Positions 11,256 to 21,623 of a stretch of 64,000 bases of DNA are shown in pieces (within the stretch, counting starts at the first letter, position 1; every line of letters begins with the position of its first letter). The DNA comes from Madurella fahalii (Eukaryota > Ascomycota > Sordariomycetes > Sordariales), in assembly GCA_029876055.1 (NCBI GenBank), contig CM056880.1:558001-622000 (forward strand), in the 5' to 3' direction. A program made the translations under genes and the position numbers. Below the pieces are notes generated by a model. It searched no databases, was not told where the DNA came from, and saw only the letters and a program-made list of their open reading frames with translations.

Positions 11256-12416
11256 ATGTCGGGCCGGTATGAAAGGGTACGATTGCCTCTGCCATTTTGT
11301 TTCTTTTAATCCCCCCCGGAGCGAGTCGACTAACGACCTCTCGCAGGTGAACGCCCGCGACGAGGACGAACCCGAAACACCGACGGCCCCCTTGCCAAGG
11401 CCGACCTACCCCATCCCCAACTCGCCGCCGCCTTCGTTCCACTCCAGACCGTCGTCCATAAGCTCCAGGGAAAGGGAGAACGGAGTCGACCCGGACCTAG
11501 CCGACGCATTCGATGCCGACGGTGATGATAGCGACGACGAGGCAGACGATAGGCAGCGGTTAGTGCGCGGCAATTCGACACCCTCATTTGTCAGCGCTAC
11601 GCAAGCGGGTGCGGCATCGCAATCTGGGGCAGAGCCGGGCCGGTCGCAAAGGCCGGTGGGAGTGGTACCGACCACGTCGAGGGTCTACGGCAGCGGCATC
11701 CAGTCTGACGGCGTGTTCTCGAACCTCTCGGCAAAGCCGGAGCGGGGTGATGGCGAAAAGGACGAGCTGCCTCCAGTGAGTTGACGATTGTCGCCAGCTA
11801 AGGGGTTCTATCCGTGCTAACTCGCTTCTAGTCCTACGAACAAGCGGCAGCCGACGCGGCTCCCCCTTATTGGGAAACGACCATCCTCGCGCCTGGCCTC
11901 AGCGGCCCCGACGATGTCTACATCGACGGCATGCCCGTGGGCTCTTTGTTCGGCTTCATCTGGAACGCCATGATCTCGATGGCCTTCCATTTGATCGGCT
12001 TCCTGCTTACCTACTTGCTCCACTCAACCCACGCGGCCAAGAACGGTTCCCGGGCAGGTTTGGGTGTCACCCTTATCCAGTACGGCTTCTACATGAAGAG
12101 CACGCCGCCTGGCAGCTCGGGAGGGCCGAATCCGCAGAGCGACGACGACACATACGCGAACCCGTCGAATCCGAACTCGCACAACTTCAATCCGGACGAG
12201 GTGAACCAGGGGGATGGCGATGGCGGCTCTGGGGATATCACGAGCAGCGACTGGGCTGCGTATATTTTGATGGTGGTTGGCTGGTTCATTCTGATTCGGG
12301 CGGTCAGCGATTACTTGAAAGTGCGGAGGCATGAGCAGCTGGTCTTACAGAGCCCTGATCGGGGTCTCGGTGTTCCCATCATTGCCACGGGCGAGAGGCC
12401 CGACACGGTGGTATAG
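11256..12416 (+). CDS. Bsd2/Ndfip-type ubiquitin-ligase adaptor
   Basis: Exons 11256-11276, 11347-11775 and 11832-12416 encode 344 residues. Intron 1 (11277-11346) follows a seven-codon exon (MSGRYER). Intron 2 (11776-11831) splits the PY motif region. The protein has an acidic, Ser/Pro-rich cytosolic N-terminus, then ELPPSYEQ and APPYWET, two PY-type motifs that bind WW domains of Rsp5/NEDD4 ligases. Three hydrophobic segments follow: GSLFGFIWNAMISMAFHLIG, a second around SRAGLGVTLIQYGFY, and DWAAYILMVVGWFILIRAV. This matches yeast Bsd2 and animal Ndfip proteins, which sit in Golgi/endosome membranes and recruit the ligase to metal transporters. The luminal loop rich in Asn and Gly between TM2 and TM3 is variable in the family. 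Confidence 0.85.
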
Positions 12417-13067
12417 CGTATTTCTTTTATTTTCGTCTTCTCTGTTCTTGCGCGTCATCCATGTTGGAGGGAAGCTTTTCTGTACCGGCGCCCGGCGAGA
12501 TCGGTCTCTTATGAATGTTCGTCTTATCTCACCTCGCATTTTGCTGTTGGGGTGGGGCCCATGTCACAGTACAGAAACAGATTCTATTCTCCACCTCAAC
12601 CCCTTGGGCTTAATCTTCGCCGATATGCTTCATTTCCGTGGCGTCTTGCTTACAGATAACAGTGCGGTCTGTAATAAACGCTAGAGCTGTGTCTTGACCT
12701 TCACAAATAACGTTCTTTGGTAAGCAGTCTGAACGAGGATCGTGTGGGCCGCAAGGGATTGCGGGTCCTGTGGGCACCAGGATGACATGCCATCAGAACC
12801 TATACGCAGACGCGACCACACTACTCGCACTTCCCATCTTTGCCTTCCACGGGGCAACGTAGTGGTGGTTCAATACTCGTCTAGGGAATGGGTGCTCATG
12901 ACATGAGGATTATCCGCATCAACATTTTGTTTTGGATGAGAGCCAACTGTTAGATATTTCTGTTACAATAAACTAGGTAGTCCAGCTATGGCAGTCTATG
13001 TCCTATGTAAAGACCATTGCATCTATCTACCCGAGATAGCAGCCCGTACGGGGGAAGGGTAGAGAGA
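12417..13067. other. Spacer 3' of the Bsd2-like gene
   Basis: No gene is seen; it probably holds the 3' untranslated region of the Bsd2-like gene. Confidence 0.5.
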
Positions 13068-13086
13068 GGGGGGGGGGGGGGGGGGG
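13068..13086. repeat. G19 homopolymer
   Basis: Nineteen consecutive G residues directly before the 13-base satellite. Length in the assembly may be unreliable. Confidence 0.9.
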
Positions 13087-13090
13087 TATG

Positions 13091-13161
13091 GAACAGTAGA
13101 AAGGAACAGTAGAAAGGAACAGTAGAAAGGAACAGTAGAAAGGAACAGTAGAAAGGAACAG
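13091..13161. repeat. 13-base tandem satellite
   Basis: Five perfect copies of GAACAGTAGAAAG plus a six-base partial copy. Perfect identity of all copies suggests recent expansion. Confidence 0.95.
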
Positions 13162-13168
13162 AGCCGCC

Positions 13169-14072
13169 CTACGTATTGCGAACCTGAACTTGGTTGTTTT
13201 GGTCGGCCTGCATCGAGGCGTCGGTGCCGAAAGGATGTGTCAAGTGTCTGACAGGACGCCCTTGGCCCACGAGGGACTGAAGTCTGGGGGGAATCTTCGA
13301 GTACGTTATGGCCAAATCCGCTGCTGTCTCTTGCAAATATTCGTCGTCCCCGTACTCGTGGTTCGTGAGATCGGTCTCGACAGTCAAAAGCGTGGCCTCC
13401 ATGTCGTTCATGCGCGATGCAACTACGGCCTCCATAAATTCGGTATAGGACGCCGAGAACTCCGCCCAGTTGGCGCCCAGGCCGAGGTGGGCCAGAAACC
13501 TGGTGAGCTTGTCAGGCCCAGCGGGCGTGCCGGTGACGACAATTCCAACGCAGGTCTCGAACTAATCCGAATACAAGCCCCCCTCGCTTGCCTTTCTCTT
13601 GTTGAATTGGCCCATTGGGACTTAAGTGTAGCCGGGCGGCGCGGTACCGGCGCGGGCCGCAAGGTCTCTCTTGCCGTTCTTACTTTTCCTTTCCTCTTTG
13701 CGGGCGTCTGGGCCTTTGACTAGGTCCCACCAGTCGTCTTGTCCCCGTTTTTGCCGGTCGTCTTGCCGGTCGTCTTGCCAGTCGTCTTGCCCTTGGACTT
13801 GCCGACGGGCAATTGTTTCGGAAACGAGCACCATCAGAGAGCTGCTTCCAGTTCTTGACCCCGGGGTCAGGCCCGAGGTCCCGCTTGTTAGCACGAACCT
13901 CCACAACCGGTCCCTCGGCGTCGGATCTGTGTCTTGTGAGCTTGAAGTCTAAGTTCATGGGAGTCAGGTGAGTCCCATACTAAGGGTCGACGACCTCGAT
14001 GAGCTGAGCAACCGCCGACGTGGCCAAGAGCGCGTCCACCAACGCCTTCGAGAAACCGTTGGTAACACGCAT
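13169..14072 (-). pseudogene. Decayed gene of unknown product with C-to-T-type stops
   Basis: The minus strand reads as one degraded coding region. It starts MRVTNGFSKALVDALL at 14072 and continues in frame through a stop at 13982-13980 to LDFKLTRHRSDAEGPVVEV. After a frame change it runs through a Gln/Asp-rich stretch with a 12-base repeat (about 13736-13795), then through TAA and TAG stops to FETCVGIVVTGTPAG and EAVVASRMNDMEATLL, ending at 13169. The first two stops can be made by one C-to-T change from CAG or CAA, as RIP would do. The N-terminus could be a weak signal peptide. I do not recognise the family. Confidence 0.5.
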
Positions 14073-14687
14073 GTTGCTAGATAGGTGACGTCGGCTATCA
14101 AGATACAAAAAAGTACTGATGGAACTCAACCAGGAAACGGCTGTAAGGGCCGTGTAGAATAACTAAACTGTAAGACTTCGAGTGTTTGCTGTGATGGCGA
14201 TGGTGGTTCCCCAGGAGGCCGTGGACATCACGGATGGGATATGGTTCTTTATATCATTGCCTCCGCGGCAATCACGGCGGTCTTTGGCTGGCTAGGTTAC
14301 CAAGCCACCCACACTAATCTAATTTGGAGATGGTCTCGTAAGTCACAGCCTCATTTTACCGGGCTAGTGCAAGCTCCATAGCATTACCCCAAGGTGAACG
14401 GAAGGGCTTCCTGCCCCGGTTTTCAGCGCCTATATTAGACATCATGAGCATCCCACGACTGCCGAAACAGGCCGTCTGCAGGACTAAAGGCGGACCGCGG
14501 GATTCTAGCCAGGTCATTTTGCTTTCGAGCCTCACTTGGCCACGTTGGAAACAACCGCAAGCTAAACGCCGCACTGAAGATGTAACATGAAAAGAATGTA
14601 GCTTTGATTGCTATGTAAAACAACCAGTTAGGTGCTGAGGTTGTGGGAGGTGTAGTTTAACATACGACTCTTGAAACCTATCCGAGT
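14073..14687. other. Non-coding spacer
   Basis: No gene or domain is seen; only short chance frames. Confidence 0.5.
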
Positions 14688-14863
14688 GAAATAGTGCAGA
14701 AATACACATCTACACCCACATACCCATCAAAACAAGGGGGGAGGGCAAAGGCTAGGTAGCCAAATGCCAGACAGACAAGATAGACAAGACAGGCCAGGTG
14801 ACACCACCACAAATTGGGTCCTTGCAGCCAAAACAAGGTCAAAACAACAGGTGAAAATAGAGT
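14688..14863 (-). repeat. Dispersed repeat, copy A
   Basis: The reverse complement matches 57422-57594 along its whole length, with many identical 15-20 base stretches around GGCCTGTCTTGTCTATCTTG. The differences are mostly transitions (for example CAC against CGC, CAA against CAG). Weak similarity may continue to about 14890. No coding potential is seen, so it is probably a piece of a transposon or an LTR. Confidence 0.85.
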
Positions 14864-15535
14864 ACCCTCTCATCAGAAGGACCCTGTCTTCTGGGGACAG
14901 TTTCCCCCAACTCACCGGTAGGGCGGTATACGCACAAGAGCCTTACCTTAGATAAAATACCAGCCGATACGCACGCTAGGAAGATTGAGATTAAACAATG
15001 CCCAAGCAAAGTAATGTTTCTTAACCCTTCACCTAAGCTACCTAGCCTTATCCAGGATGTATGCGGTGAGCAACATGTTGGTTAACCAAACTAAGGTACC
15101 GAATCCGATCGAAGGGCCTGGTGAGGTTGGCAGCATAAGGTACCTACCTTAGGTGAGGTACCTAGCTAGGTAGGCGATCGCATAGGAGGAGCTCGTTCTA
15201 AGTAACATTTTATAGAAAGTTTTGCGAAACGGGGGCTTCGACCGTGCCCACTGATGTGCACATCCGCACACCACTGTCCGTACAGTACCCGCGGTACGCA
15301 GATAATGGCCGGGGCCCGGGGTGGGGGCCAGGTGGGATTTCTTGCGCCGGTCCCCGCAGCGTAGCACAACCAGGATTCAAAATCCTTCTCTTGGTTTTGT
15401 TGTTCCTCCCCCGTTGCCCGAAGAGATATTACGTTCAAAATCGCATTCTACACATTCACAGCGCTCTGGTGTATCCTGATTATATAGGATCTCGCCTAGG
15501 CCTTCAGACAATTGAATCACCTGCGCAACCTCACA
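14864..15535. other. Spacer with GGTACCTA-type palindromic motifs
   Basis: Between about 15040 and 15175 the sequence is packed with overlapping CTACCTA, AGGTACC and CTAGGTAGG motifs. No gene is seen. The 3' part is likely the 2EXR gene promoter. Confidence 0.5.
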
Positions 15536-16744
15536 ATGGCCGCGTCGTATCGTCCGCAGATTATCAACCTATCCTACAACGGCGGCGATGGGCATCTCTC
15601 ATTTCGGCTTTTTCCAAAACTACCTACAGAGCTTCGAGTGCGCATCTGGGAGCTATCACTCGAACGTCATCGGCTGTTAGAGTTGAATATTGAGCCGCAA
15701 CACGACTCTGAGGAGGTGCCTTTGTACTCGGCCAGAAATGCGCTGAACAATGTGATCAGCGGCCGAAACTACAGCGTTACCGTGAAGGGACTTGCGATAT
15801 ACAGCAAGCTCTTGCGCGTAAATCGCGAGGCGCGAAGAGCGGCGCTCAGATTCTACCGCGTCCATATCCCATGCTATTTCCAGACATCCGAGGAGAAGAG
15901 GTTTCATTATCCGGGCACCATCCCAGGCACGCTATATTGCAACCCTGAATACGACTTCTTGCAGCTGAATACAGGCGGGATTGCCGAGCACACACTGGTC
16001 GACTTCCTCCACGATTTCAGGGCCAAGGACCGTCGCCATGTCGGAGTCGTCAACCTGGCCTTTGACATCAACGGCATGAACTTCCTACGCTCCATGGAAA
16101 ACATCCCCCATGCGCTAGCAAGAGCAAGTTTCGCCGAGACTCTCTCGCGGCTGCAGCAGATTATCTGGGTGGCTCACTCGCATGCCGGGCGCGCAATCAT
16201 AGGACCGTTGCAGGATTTCTGGGGCGTCGGGGTTCGCTTTATCCACGCAATGCCCGTCAAGGCCGCCACGGCATCCTTCGACCTCCTGGACCGCGATCCC
16301 CGCGCCATCGATGCAGAGTTGCAATATGTGTTGACAGCAACCAGCGATCCGCGGCACATGCGTGTGTGGTGGCGAGAACTGCTGGCGCGATGGGAAATCC
16401 ACCAAGCTCGACCGACCAAGGAGCGCGTGCTGTTTGCCTACGAACCCATCTACTATCTCGAGAAAGAGGTCCGTGATGTCGAATCGGCCATCGAATTCTT
16501 GGAAGAAGAGAGGCAGAAGTGGTTTACGGCGCAACGGGACTTGACCGCGATGTTCAAGAGACATGAACCAGAGGTGTTGGCTGAGGGACTAGACACGTTT
16601 GGAAAAGCTGTGAAGCCGGCCATCGGGTTCTGGCTGTTCCCCGCTGAGGCGCTTGGAAGTCTCGACGGTGACATACCGGACTCCAAAGTCAGGTATGACA
16701 TGACGGGTTACTGGCCTGAGTTGGCCTTGTCATGCATTTCTTAA
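15536..16744 (+). CDS. 2EXR domain-containing protein
   Basis: A single exon encodes 402 residues from the ATG at 15536; the open frame extends eight codons upstream without another ATG. The N-terminal LSFRLFPKLPTELRVRIWEL is the characteristic start of the fungal 2EXR domain (F-x-x-F-x-x-LP-x-E-x-R-x-x-IW). A second conserved block, LLRVNREARRAAL, follows about 80 residues later. The family is large in filamentous ascomycetes and resembles F-box-like helical domains, but its biochemical role is unknown. The C-terminal half has a helical, charged stretch (EKEVRDVESAIEFLEEERQK) likely to form a coiled coil. There are no targeting signals. Confidence 0.85.
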   Translation: MAASYRPQIINLSYNGGDGHLSFRLFPKLPTELRVRIWELSLERHRLLELNIEPQHDSEEVPLYSARNALNNVISGRNYSVTVKGLAIYSKLLRVNREARRAALRFYRVHIPCYFQTSEEKRFHYPGTIPGTLYCNPEYDFLQLNTGGIAEHTLVDFLHDFRAKDRRHVGVVNLAFDINGMNFLRSMENIPHALARASFAETLSRLQQIIWVAHSHAGRAIIGPLQDFWGVGVRFIHAMPVKAATASFDLLDRDPRAIDAELQYVLTATSDPRHMRVWWRELLARWEIHQARPTKERVLFAYEPIYYLEKEVRDVESAIEFLEEERQKWFTAQRDLTAMFKRHEPEVLAEGLDTFGKAVKPAIGFWLFPAEALGSLDGDIPDSKVRYDMTGYWPELALSCIS

Positions 16745-17319
16745 CAAGGCGGTACTGCACTGTAAAAAAATACCATAACGTTAAAACTTGTGACCGACTT
16801 TTTGGGGGCCATGCAGAGGGGGCAGTGCGGGGAAGCAGTTGACGGGTGATTCCAGTTTGGCCGATCCTGACGTCCTCCCGGGGTTTGCCATGACATCACC
16901 CAACGTCAGCCCGCCATCACGGAAAGCCTCCTTTGTGGCTTTATCGGAAACCAAAATACCAAGTACAGATTGGACTCGTTTCACTTTGGTCTTCCACCGC
17001 GGTTTTGCAAGCTCACCGTGTCGCGCGCACATATCACGAGAGACACTGCCTCGATTGGGCAAGCTACTGCCTTAGGTACTTACCATTGCATGTAGAGATT
17101 ACTCTCACCACGGCTCCAGCTGTGGTTACCTGCAAGTTGCCGTCTCCGTGGATCCCCCGAGGGTTTCTAGTGCCCAGGTTCTACAGCACGAGCAGCAACT
17201 CCCTTCATCGCAGGTTCATCGGCACCAGCGCAGCAAACCCCCGCAGCCTAATAACCACAAAGCCGCCGCCCCAACCCGTCGGCCGTTGTCACCACCGCAA
17301 CCTCAACCTCAACCTCAAC
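16745..17319. other. Spacer and leader of the isoaspartate methyltransferase
   Basis: No separate gene is supported. An open frame starting at 16933 runs into the methyltransferase first exon but lacks domain support upstream of 17320. Confidence 0.5.
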
Positions 17320-18178
17320 ATGGCCTGGCGCAGCTCCGGAGCCACCAACCGCGATCTCATTGAAAACCTTTGGCGCAATGAGCTCATCACCCACCCGGAC
17401 GTGAAGGAAGCCTTCCTCAAGGTACGACCTCTCCACCAACCCCCCCCCCCCAACCTCCCCCCCATAAAAGCCCACCTTGGCAAATTTCTATTTAAAAGGG
17501 ACCATTCACACAATATTGACGCGCGGCCTGATTCGGGGTGGGGCCGCGGTTGATGCGCAGGTCGACCGCGGGCACTACGCGCCCTCGTTTCCGTACGACG
17601 ACTCGCCGCAGCCGATCGGGCACCACGCGACCATCTCGGCGCCGCACATGCACGCGGCGGCGGTGGAGAAGCTGCTGCCGTACGTGGTGCCGTCCGAGGC
17701 CAACCCGGCGCCGCGCGTGCTGGACATCGGCTCGGGCTCGGGCTACCTGACGCACGTCCTGGCCGAGCTGGTGGGGGACGGCGCCGGCGCCGGCGCCGTC
17801 GTCGTCGGCGTCGAGCACATCGCCCCGCTCAAGGAGCTCGGCGAGCGCAACATGGCCAAGTCGCCCCGCGGCCGCGAGCTGCTGGCCAGCGGCCGCGTGC
17901 GCTTCCGCGTCGGCGACGGGAGGAAGGGCTGGGTCGAGCAGGGCGAGGAGGGGAGGAAGTGGGACGCCATCCACGTCGGCGCGTCCGCCGCCGAGGTGCA
18001 CCCCGAGCTGTTGGAGCAGCTGAAGGCCCCCGGGAGGATGTTCATCCCCGTGGATGACGACGCCGGCGGGTGGAGCCAGCATATCTGGTGCGTGGACAAG
18101 GATAAGGACGGGAAGGTGGAGAAGAAGAAGCTGTTTGGCGTGCGCTATGTGCCGTTGACGGATCCGCCCAGTGACTGA
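17320..18178 (+). CDS. Protein-L-isoaspartate O-methyltransferase
   Basis: Exons 17320-17421 and 17561-18178 give 239 residues, normal for the enzyme; the intron is 139 bases with a C-rich middle. The start MAWRSSGATNRDLIENL is typical of eukaryotic PCMT. Other family blocks are VDRGHYAP, the substrate-region QPIGHHATISAPHMHA, and the SAM-binding loop VLDIGSGSGYLT. An acidic residue near GVEH follows, then DAIHVGASA and LKAPGRMFIPV. It transfers methyl from SAM to L-isoaspartyl residues and so starts repair of damaged proteins in the cytosol. An insert of Gly/Ala residues (GDGAGAGAVVVG) after the SAM loop is a mild oddity. Confidence 0.92.
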
Positions 18179-18384
18179 TGGTGGGGAGGGAAATACTCCC
18201 GTTGCGGGAAAGGATGAGAGTCCTGGGGGAAAGTGAACTTGTGCGCTCTCGTCTCAAGGGAATTCTGGGTCAAACCACGTGGGATTCGAGTGGATAACCA
18301 ATTACAAACTACTTGGCCAAAGGCAAGAATATAACCTGACAACAAGCAGCGGCCTGGCCGACGCCTAGGGGCACACGCGCCCGG

Positions 18385-18535
18385 TTAGTTGTCGATTGGA
18401 GCATAAAAGTTGAATCTGCCCCGCGGTCGTATTTCCTCGTCAGCCTTCAGCGCCCGTAACCGTACATCTGCGGCACGCTCTCGCCGCGAAATGCATGGTT
18501 GGCATAGGCGTTGAGGCGCCCTTCCCCGCTGCCCT
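18385..18535 (-). pseudogene. C-terminal relic of a BBE-like FAD-linked oxidase
   Basis: Minus-strand translation gives RLNAYANHAF, then PQMYGYGR, an in-frame TGA where Trp is expected, RLTRKYD, a one-base shift and RGRFNFYAPIDN followed by TAA. This order matches the C-terminal tail of berberine-bridge-enzyme-like oxidases (VNYA...YG...W-R-L...RKYDP...F). No upstream part could be joined. The TGA is one G-to-A change from TGG. Confidence 0.5.
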
Positions 18536-18560
18536 CAACGGGCGCTTCTTATTGCCGCCT

Positions 18561-20837
18561 TGGGCGCCGTAGTGATATCCCCCACGCTGGGAAACTATAA
18601 CAACTCCCCCGGGTTAGTCGCTGCACGCAAAATCGGTGTCAATATCGTGCTTCATGACCCACACGAGAATGGGTAGTCCCGGAACGGCGTGGCAGTGTTA
18701 TCAGCTGGTATTGCGGTTACCCTCTGGGTAGAGTAACCCTCAAGGAGAAAGATGGACGTGAATGCAACGCTGGGATATAATATATTGGTTGCTCGTATTG
18801 GTGAGGATAGTGTGTACCTTGCACAGAGCGGTAGTGTCACATGTCCTCAGATATATTGCGAAAAAGCCGTCTAGGTATACATACCCTTGCCACAAGTCAC
18901 CTTGTTCGATTCATTGTTAGCAACCTAATGTTGTCGAAGAGCTCGGGGTAATTAGGGGACATTCCCGTAGATCTGCTCGTTTGCGGCTCTGAGTGCTCAA
19001 AGCGCGCGGTGTACGTCTCGAGGTAGTCCGCCAGGTGCCCGGCGTAGATCAGATTCACGTCGATGACAGCCTTGACCAACGTTGGCCACGCACAGCGTGC
19101 TCGGGTTGCGAGCAATGCCGGACTCACGCCATTCGAGCCAATGTCCGATCGCTGAATGAAGTTGTACCGGATGATGAGCGCGGCGGGATGCTTGGCTTCT
19201 CTAGCGTATATAGTTATTGGACAGTTGAAATAGTTGCCAAGGTTGCCCTGGGTATGTGTACCCTCCGACCGCTATGGGATGGGGCCGTAGACATTATTTT
19301 TCAAGCCCGTAACGACCCCAAAGTTGCGGCCGGCGCCTCGGAGAGCCCAGAACAGATCGAGTTTGATCCTCGTGAAACAGCGACTGACTTGCTGTCTGCC
19401 AGCCCGCCCCTGAGCATGATGCGCATGACTCCCCAGTGCACAGACAGTTGCCAGTTACCAGTTACTAGGGGCTATGTCAATAAGGGCAAAATGAACTGGC
19501 CGGTGATCGTGGTACATAATTTTCGCTTCTGTTTGACTTAGGACAGTTGGGAGGCGCGCTCTGAGAACAGGCCTACGTCCAACTCTCGGCCAAGCAAGTG
19601 CCACAACCCCAAGTCCAAGCCGTAGGCGACGCCAGGCCGGCACAAGGCACACGATAACGTGGAAAAGGCGGCGGACTGTCATTTTAGATAAGCTTCCTTT
19701 GGAAAAGAGACGAGATCCTAGATGGGCGGATGGCATTGAACCGCCAAGAGAAGATGGAATTATACAGATTTCCTAGGGATGTGTCAGAGGTAAGTGGACT
19801 GAGTTGATCAGTAATCTAGTAGTCCACCCGCGCGAGGCATTTGGGCGAATTCGTATTCCTCCGCAACCACACAGCTAATAGTATAGTCCAAAGGGAACGT
19901 GGCGTACATGATCATAGACTTCATAGTTAAACGATTGTCTAGTAGAGTCGGCAATTGCCGCCGGCGTTAAACTCGACTTGATAGCAACTGCAGTCATGTT
20001 TGTTGGGTGGCTGAAACGTTGAGTGGGTGGGCGTATGAGTTCAGTTGTAATTAGGTGATGATATCCTAGAGCTGGCGTATCGGGCTTGTGGCATTTGAGC
20101 GCCACCATCTAAGGCTGAGTTGTTGTGTAACCGGTGATCCTTGACCATAGGTGATACCAATTATCGGCGTTAAAACCGAGAATCCTTGGGTTTGGTGTAA
20201 CAGCTTTAGCGTGTGACGCGCCCCAGTTACGCCGTACAGTACTGGACCCGCAATTAGAAGGGCTCTCAGAAGGCTAGATGAAGTTACCATTAGATTGCTG
20301 CACACGGTGGCCTTTATGAAGAACTGTGATGCTTCAGTTGACGTAAAGGTGATCACATTGAAAAGACGATGAGGCCTGTATGGATAGCCCGTTGAGAGCT
20401 TTTCCTGAGTTTAGGCGTAGTAACCATTAGCGTTGTATCTGCCTTATCTTTGCCGCTGAGAAGAACGTCGTAAACAGCGGTTCTTCGATACACGTCTAGG
20501 TAGGCAGCTATGCCTGTGCATCGTTATATGAACGCCTAGGGAGCCCAACAAGCCACACAGGGCAATCATTTCTCAAGATGTCTGGGCGCTAGACTGCCAT
20601 TACGGTAATTTGATTAGAGTGTGACCTGCGAATGCAGGAATGTTCTTGTCTATGGTCGAGGTGGTAACGGTAACAAAGCGCAGGTTCAAAGTCCTCCCAG
20701 TCTTCCTCCCACCACTCTTTCGTCTGAGTAATGTCCACGTGTGTGGTGCTCTGAAACTTCCTTGGCTAACAAGATCGGAAGTCTTGGCACGATTCATAAA
20801 TCTCATCTCGCAACTATCCGGATCTCAACCTTCCTTC
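18561..20837. other. Gene-poor spacer with possible relics
   Basis: A minus-strand stretch 18897-19127 (VKAVIDVNLIYAGHLADYLE) and a plus-strand stretch near 19196-19430 look protein-like. Neither has a recognisable family, a start or a splice continuation. Minus-strand open frames at 19875-20356 have no domain. Nothing here can be called a gene with confidence. Confidence 0.35.
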
Positions 20838-21623
20838 TTAAAGCGCCGCCACAGCACCAACAACAGCAACCGCGGCCGCTGCGGCAGCAGCAACAAATCC
20901 AGTCTCCCTCGGGCCCGCAGCGCCGCCCGTCGACGAGCTAGTAGTTTGGGGAGTGTTATTGTTGTTGTTGTTGTTATTGTTATTGTTATTGTTGTTGCCG
21001 TCATTACCGCCGTCTGGTTGCGGGGTACCAGTAGGCGGCGGGAATTGTTCGGTCGTATTGGCAGTGGTGTTTGGCGTTCCCTGCCCGTCCGTTGCAGTGG
21101 TTTCGGCCGAAGAATCCAGCAAATCCGACACAATCTCGGTACAGGTCTCCGCGTCCGTCGCCACCAAGAGCTCGAACATGGCGCTATACTCGCCCTCGCA
21201 GACCTCGGCCAGGCTCTGCGCCTCGGGGCTGGCGGTGCTAAGCCAGCTCTCTTGCGCCTCGGTCAGGACCGAGTAGGCGGACGACAGCGAAGCCGGCGGG
21301 GTGATCTCGGCTCCCACGGCCGAGCAAAGTTCGAACAGATCGCTCGACGCCGTGACCTCGACGGGGGGAAACTCCGTGGCGAGCCATTCCGCTAGCTCAC
21401 CCGTCTCTGTCGGGAGGCTATCGACAAGGGAGCTGTAGCTCTCTTCGCACTCGGCAGCGTCCAGCTGGTCTTGTTGCCTTGCATTGAGGATGTGACGGAC
21501 CGCGGGACCGCGGGCATGTGGGGGGAGCGGGCGGGCCGTAATGATGGGCCGCAAGGGAGCCGGCTCGGCGAGGGCCAGCGGGAGGGCGGCCAGCAGGGCG
21601 GGAAGGAATTGAGAGGTGTGCAT
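20838..21623 (-). CDS. GPI-type secreted surface protein with poly-Asn spacer
   Basis: A single exon encodes 261 residues from the ATG at 21623 (HTSQFLPALLAALPLALAEP follows the Met), a clear signal peptide. The longer open frame upstream lacks one. The middle has spaced Cys residues with repeating Ser/Leu/Glu-rich helices (AECEESYSSLVDSLP, ELCSAVGAE, EVCEGEYSAMFELL, ETCTEIVSDLL). This is reminiscent of the fungal infection-structure-specific-protein-like family. Then come a Thr/Pro/Asn stalk, a run of about 14 Asn coded mostly by AAC/AAT, and a terminal hydrophobic tail (FVAAAAAAAVAVVGAVAAL) after GPRETG, as expected for GPI attachment. It likely sits on the cell wall or plasma membrane. Function unknown. 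Confidence 0.75.
   Translation of the reverse strand: MHTSQFLPALLAALPLALAEPAPLRPIITARPLPPHARGPAVRHILNARQQDQLDAAECEESYSSLVDSLPTETGELAEWLATEFPPVEVTASSDLFELCSAVGAEITPPASLSSAYSVLTEAQESWLSTASPEAQSLAEVCEGEYSAMFELLVATDAETCTEIVSDLLDSSAETTATDGQGTPNTTANTTEQFPPPTGTPQPDGGNDGNNNNNNNNNNNNNNTPQTTSSSTGGAAGPRETGFVAAAAAAAVAVVGAVAAL

Noticed and set aside
20953..21276. Poly-Leu plus-strand frame
   Set aside because: It is the antisense of the poly-Asn run in the GPI-type protein gene.
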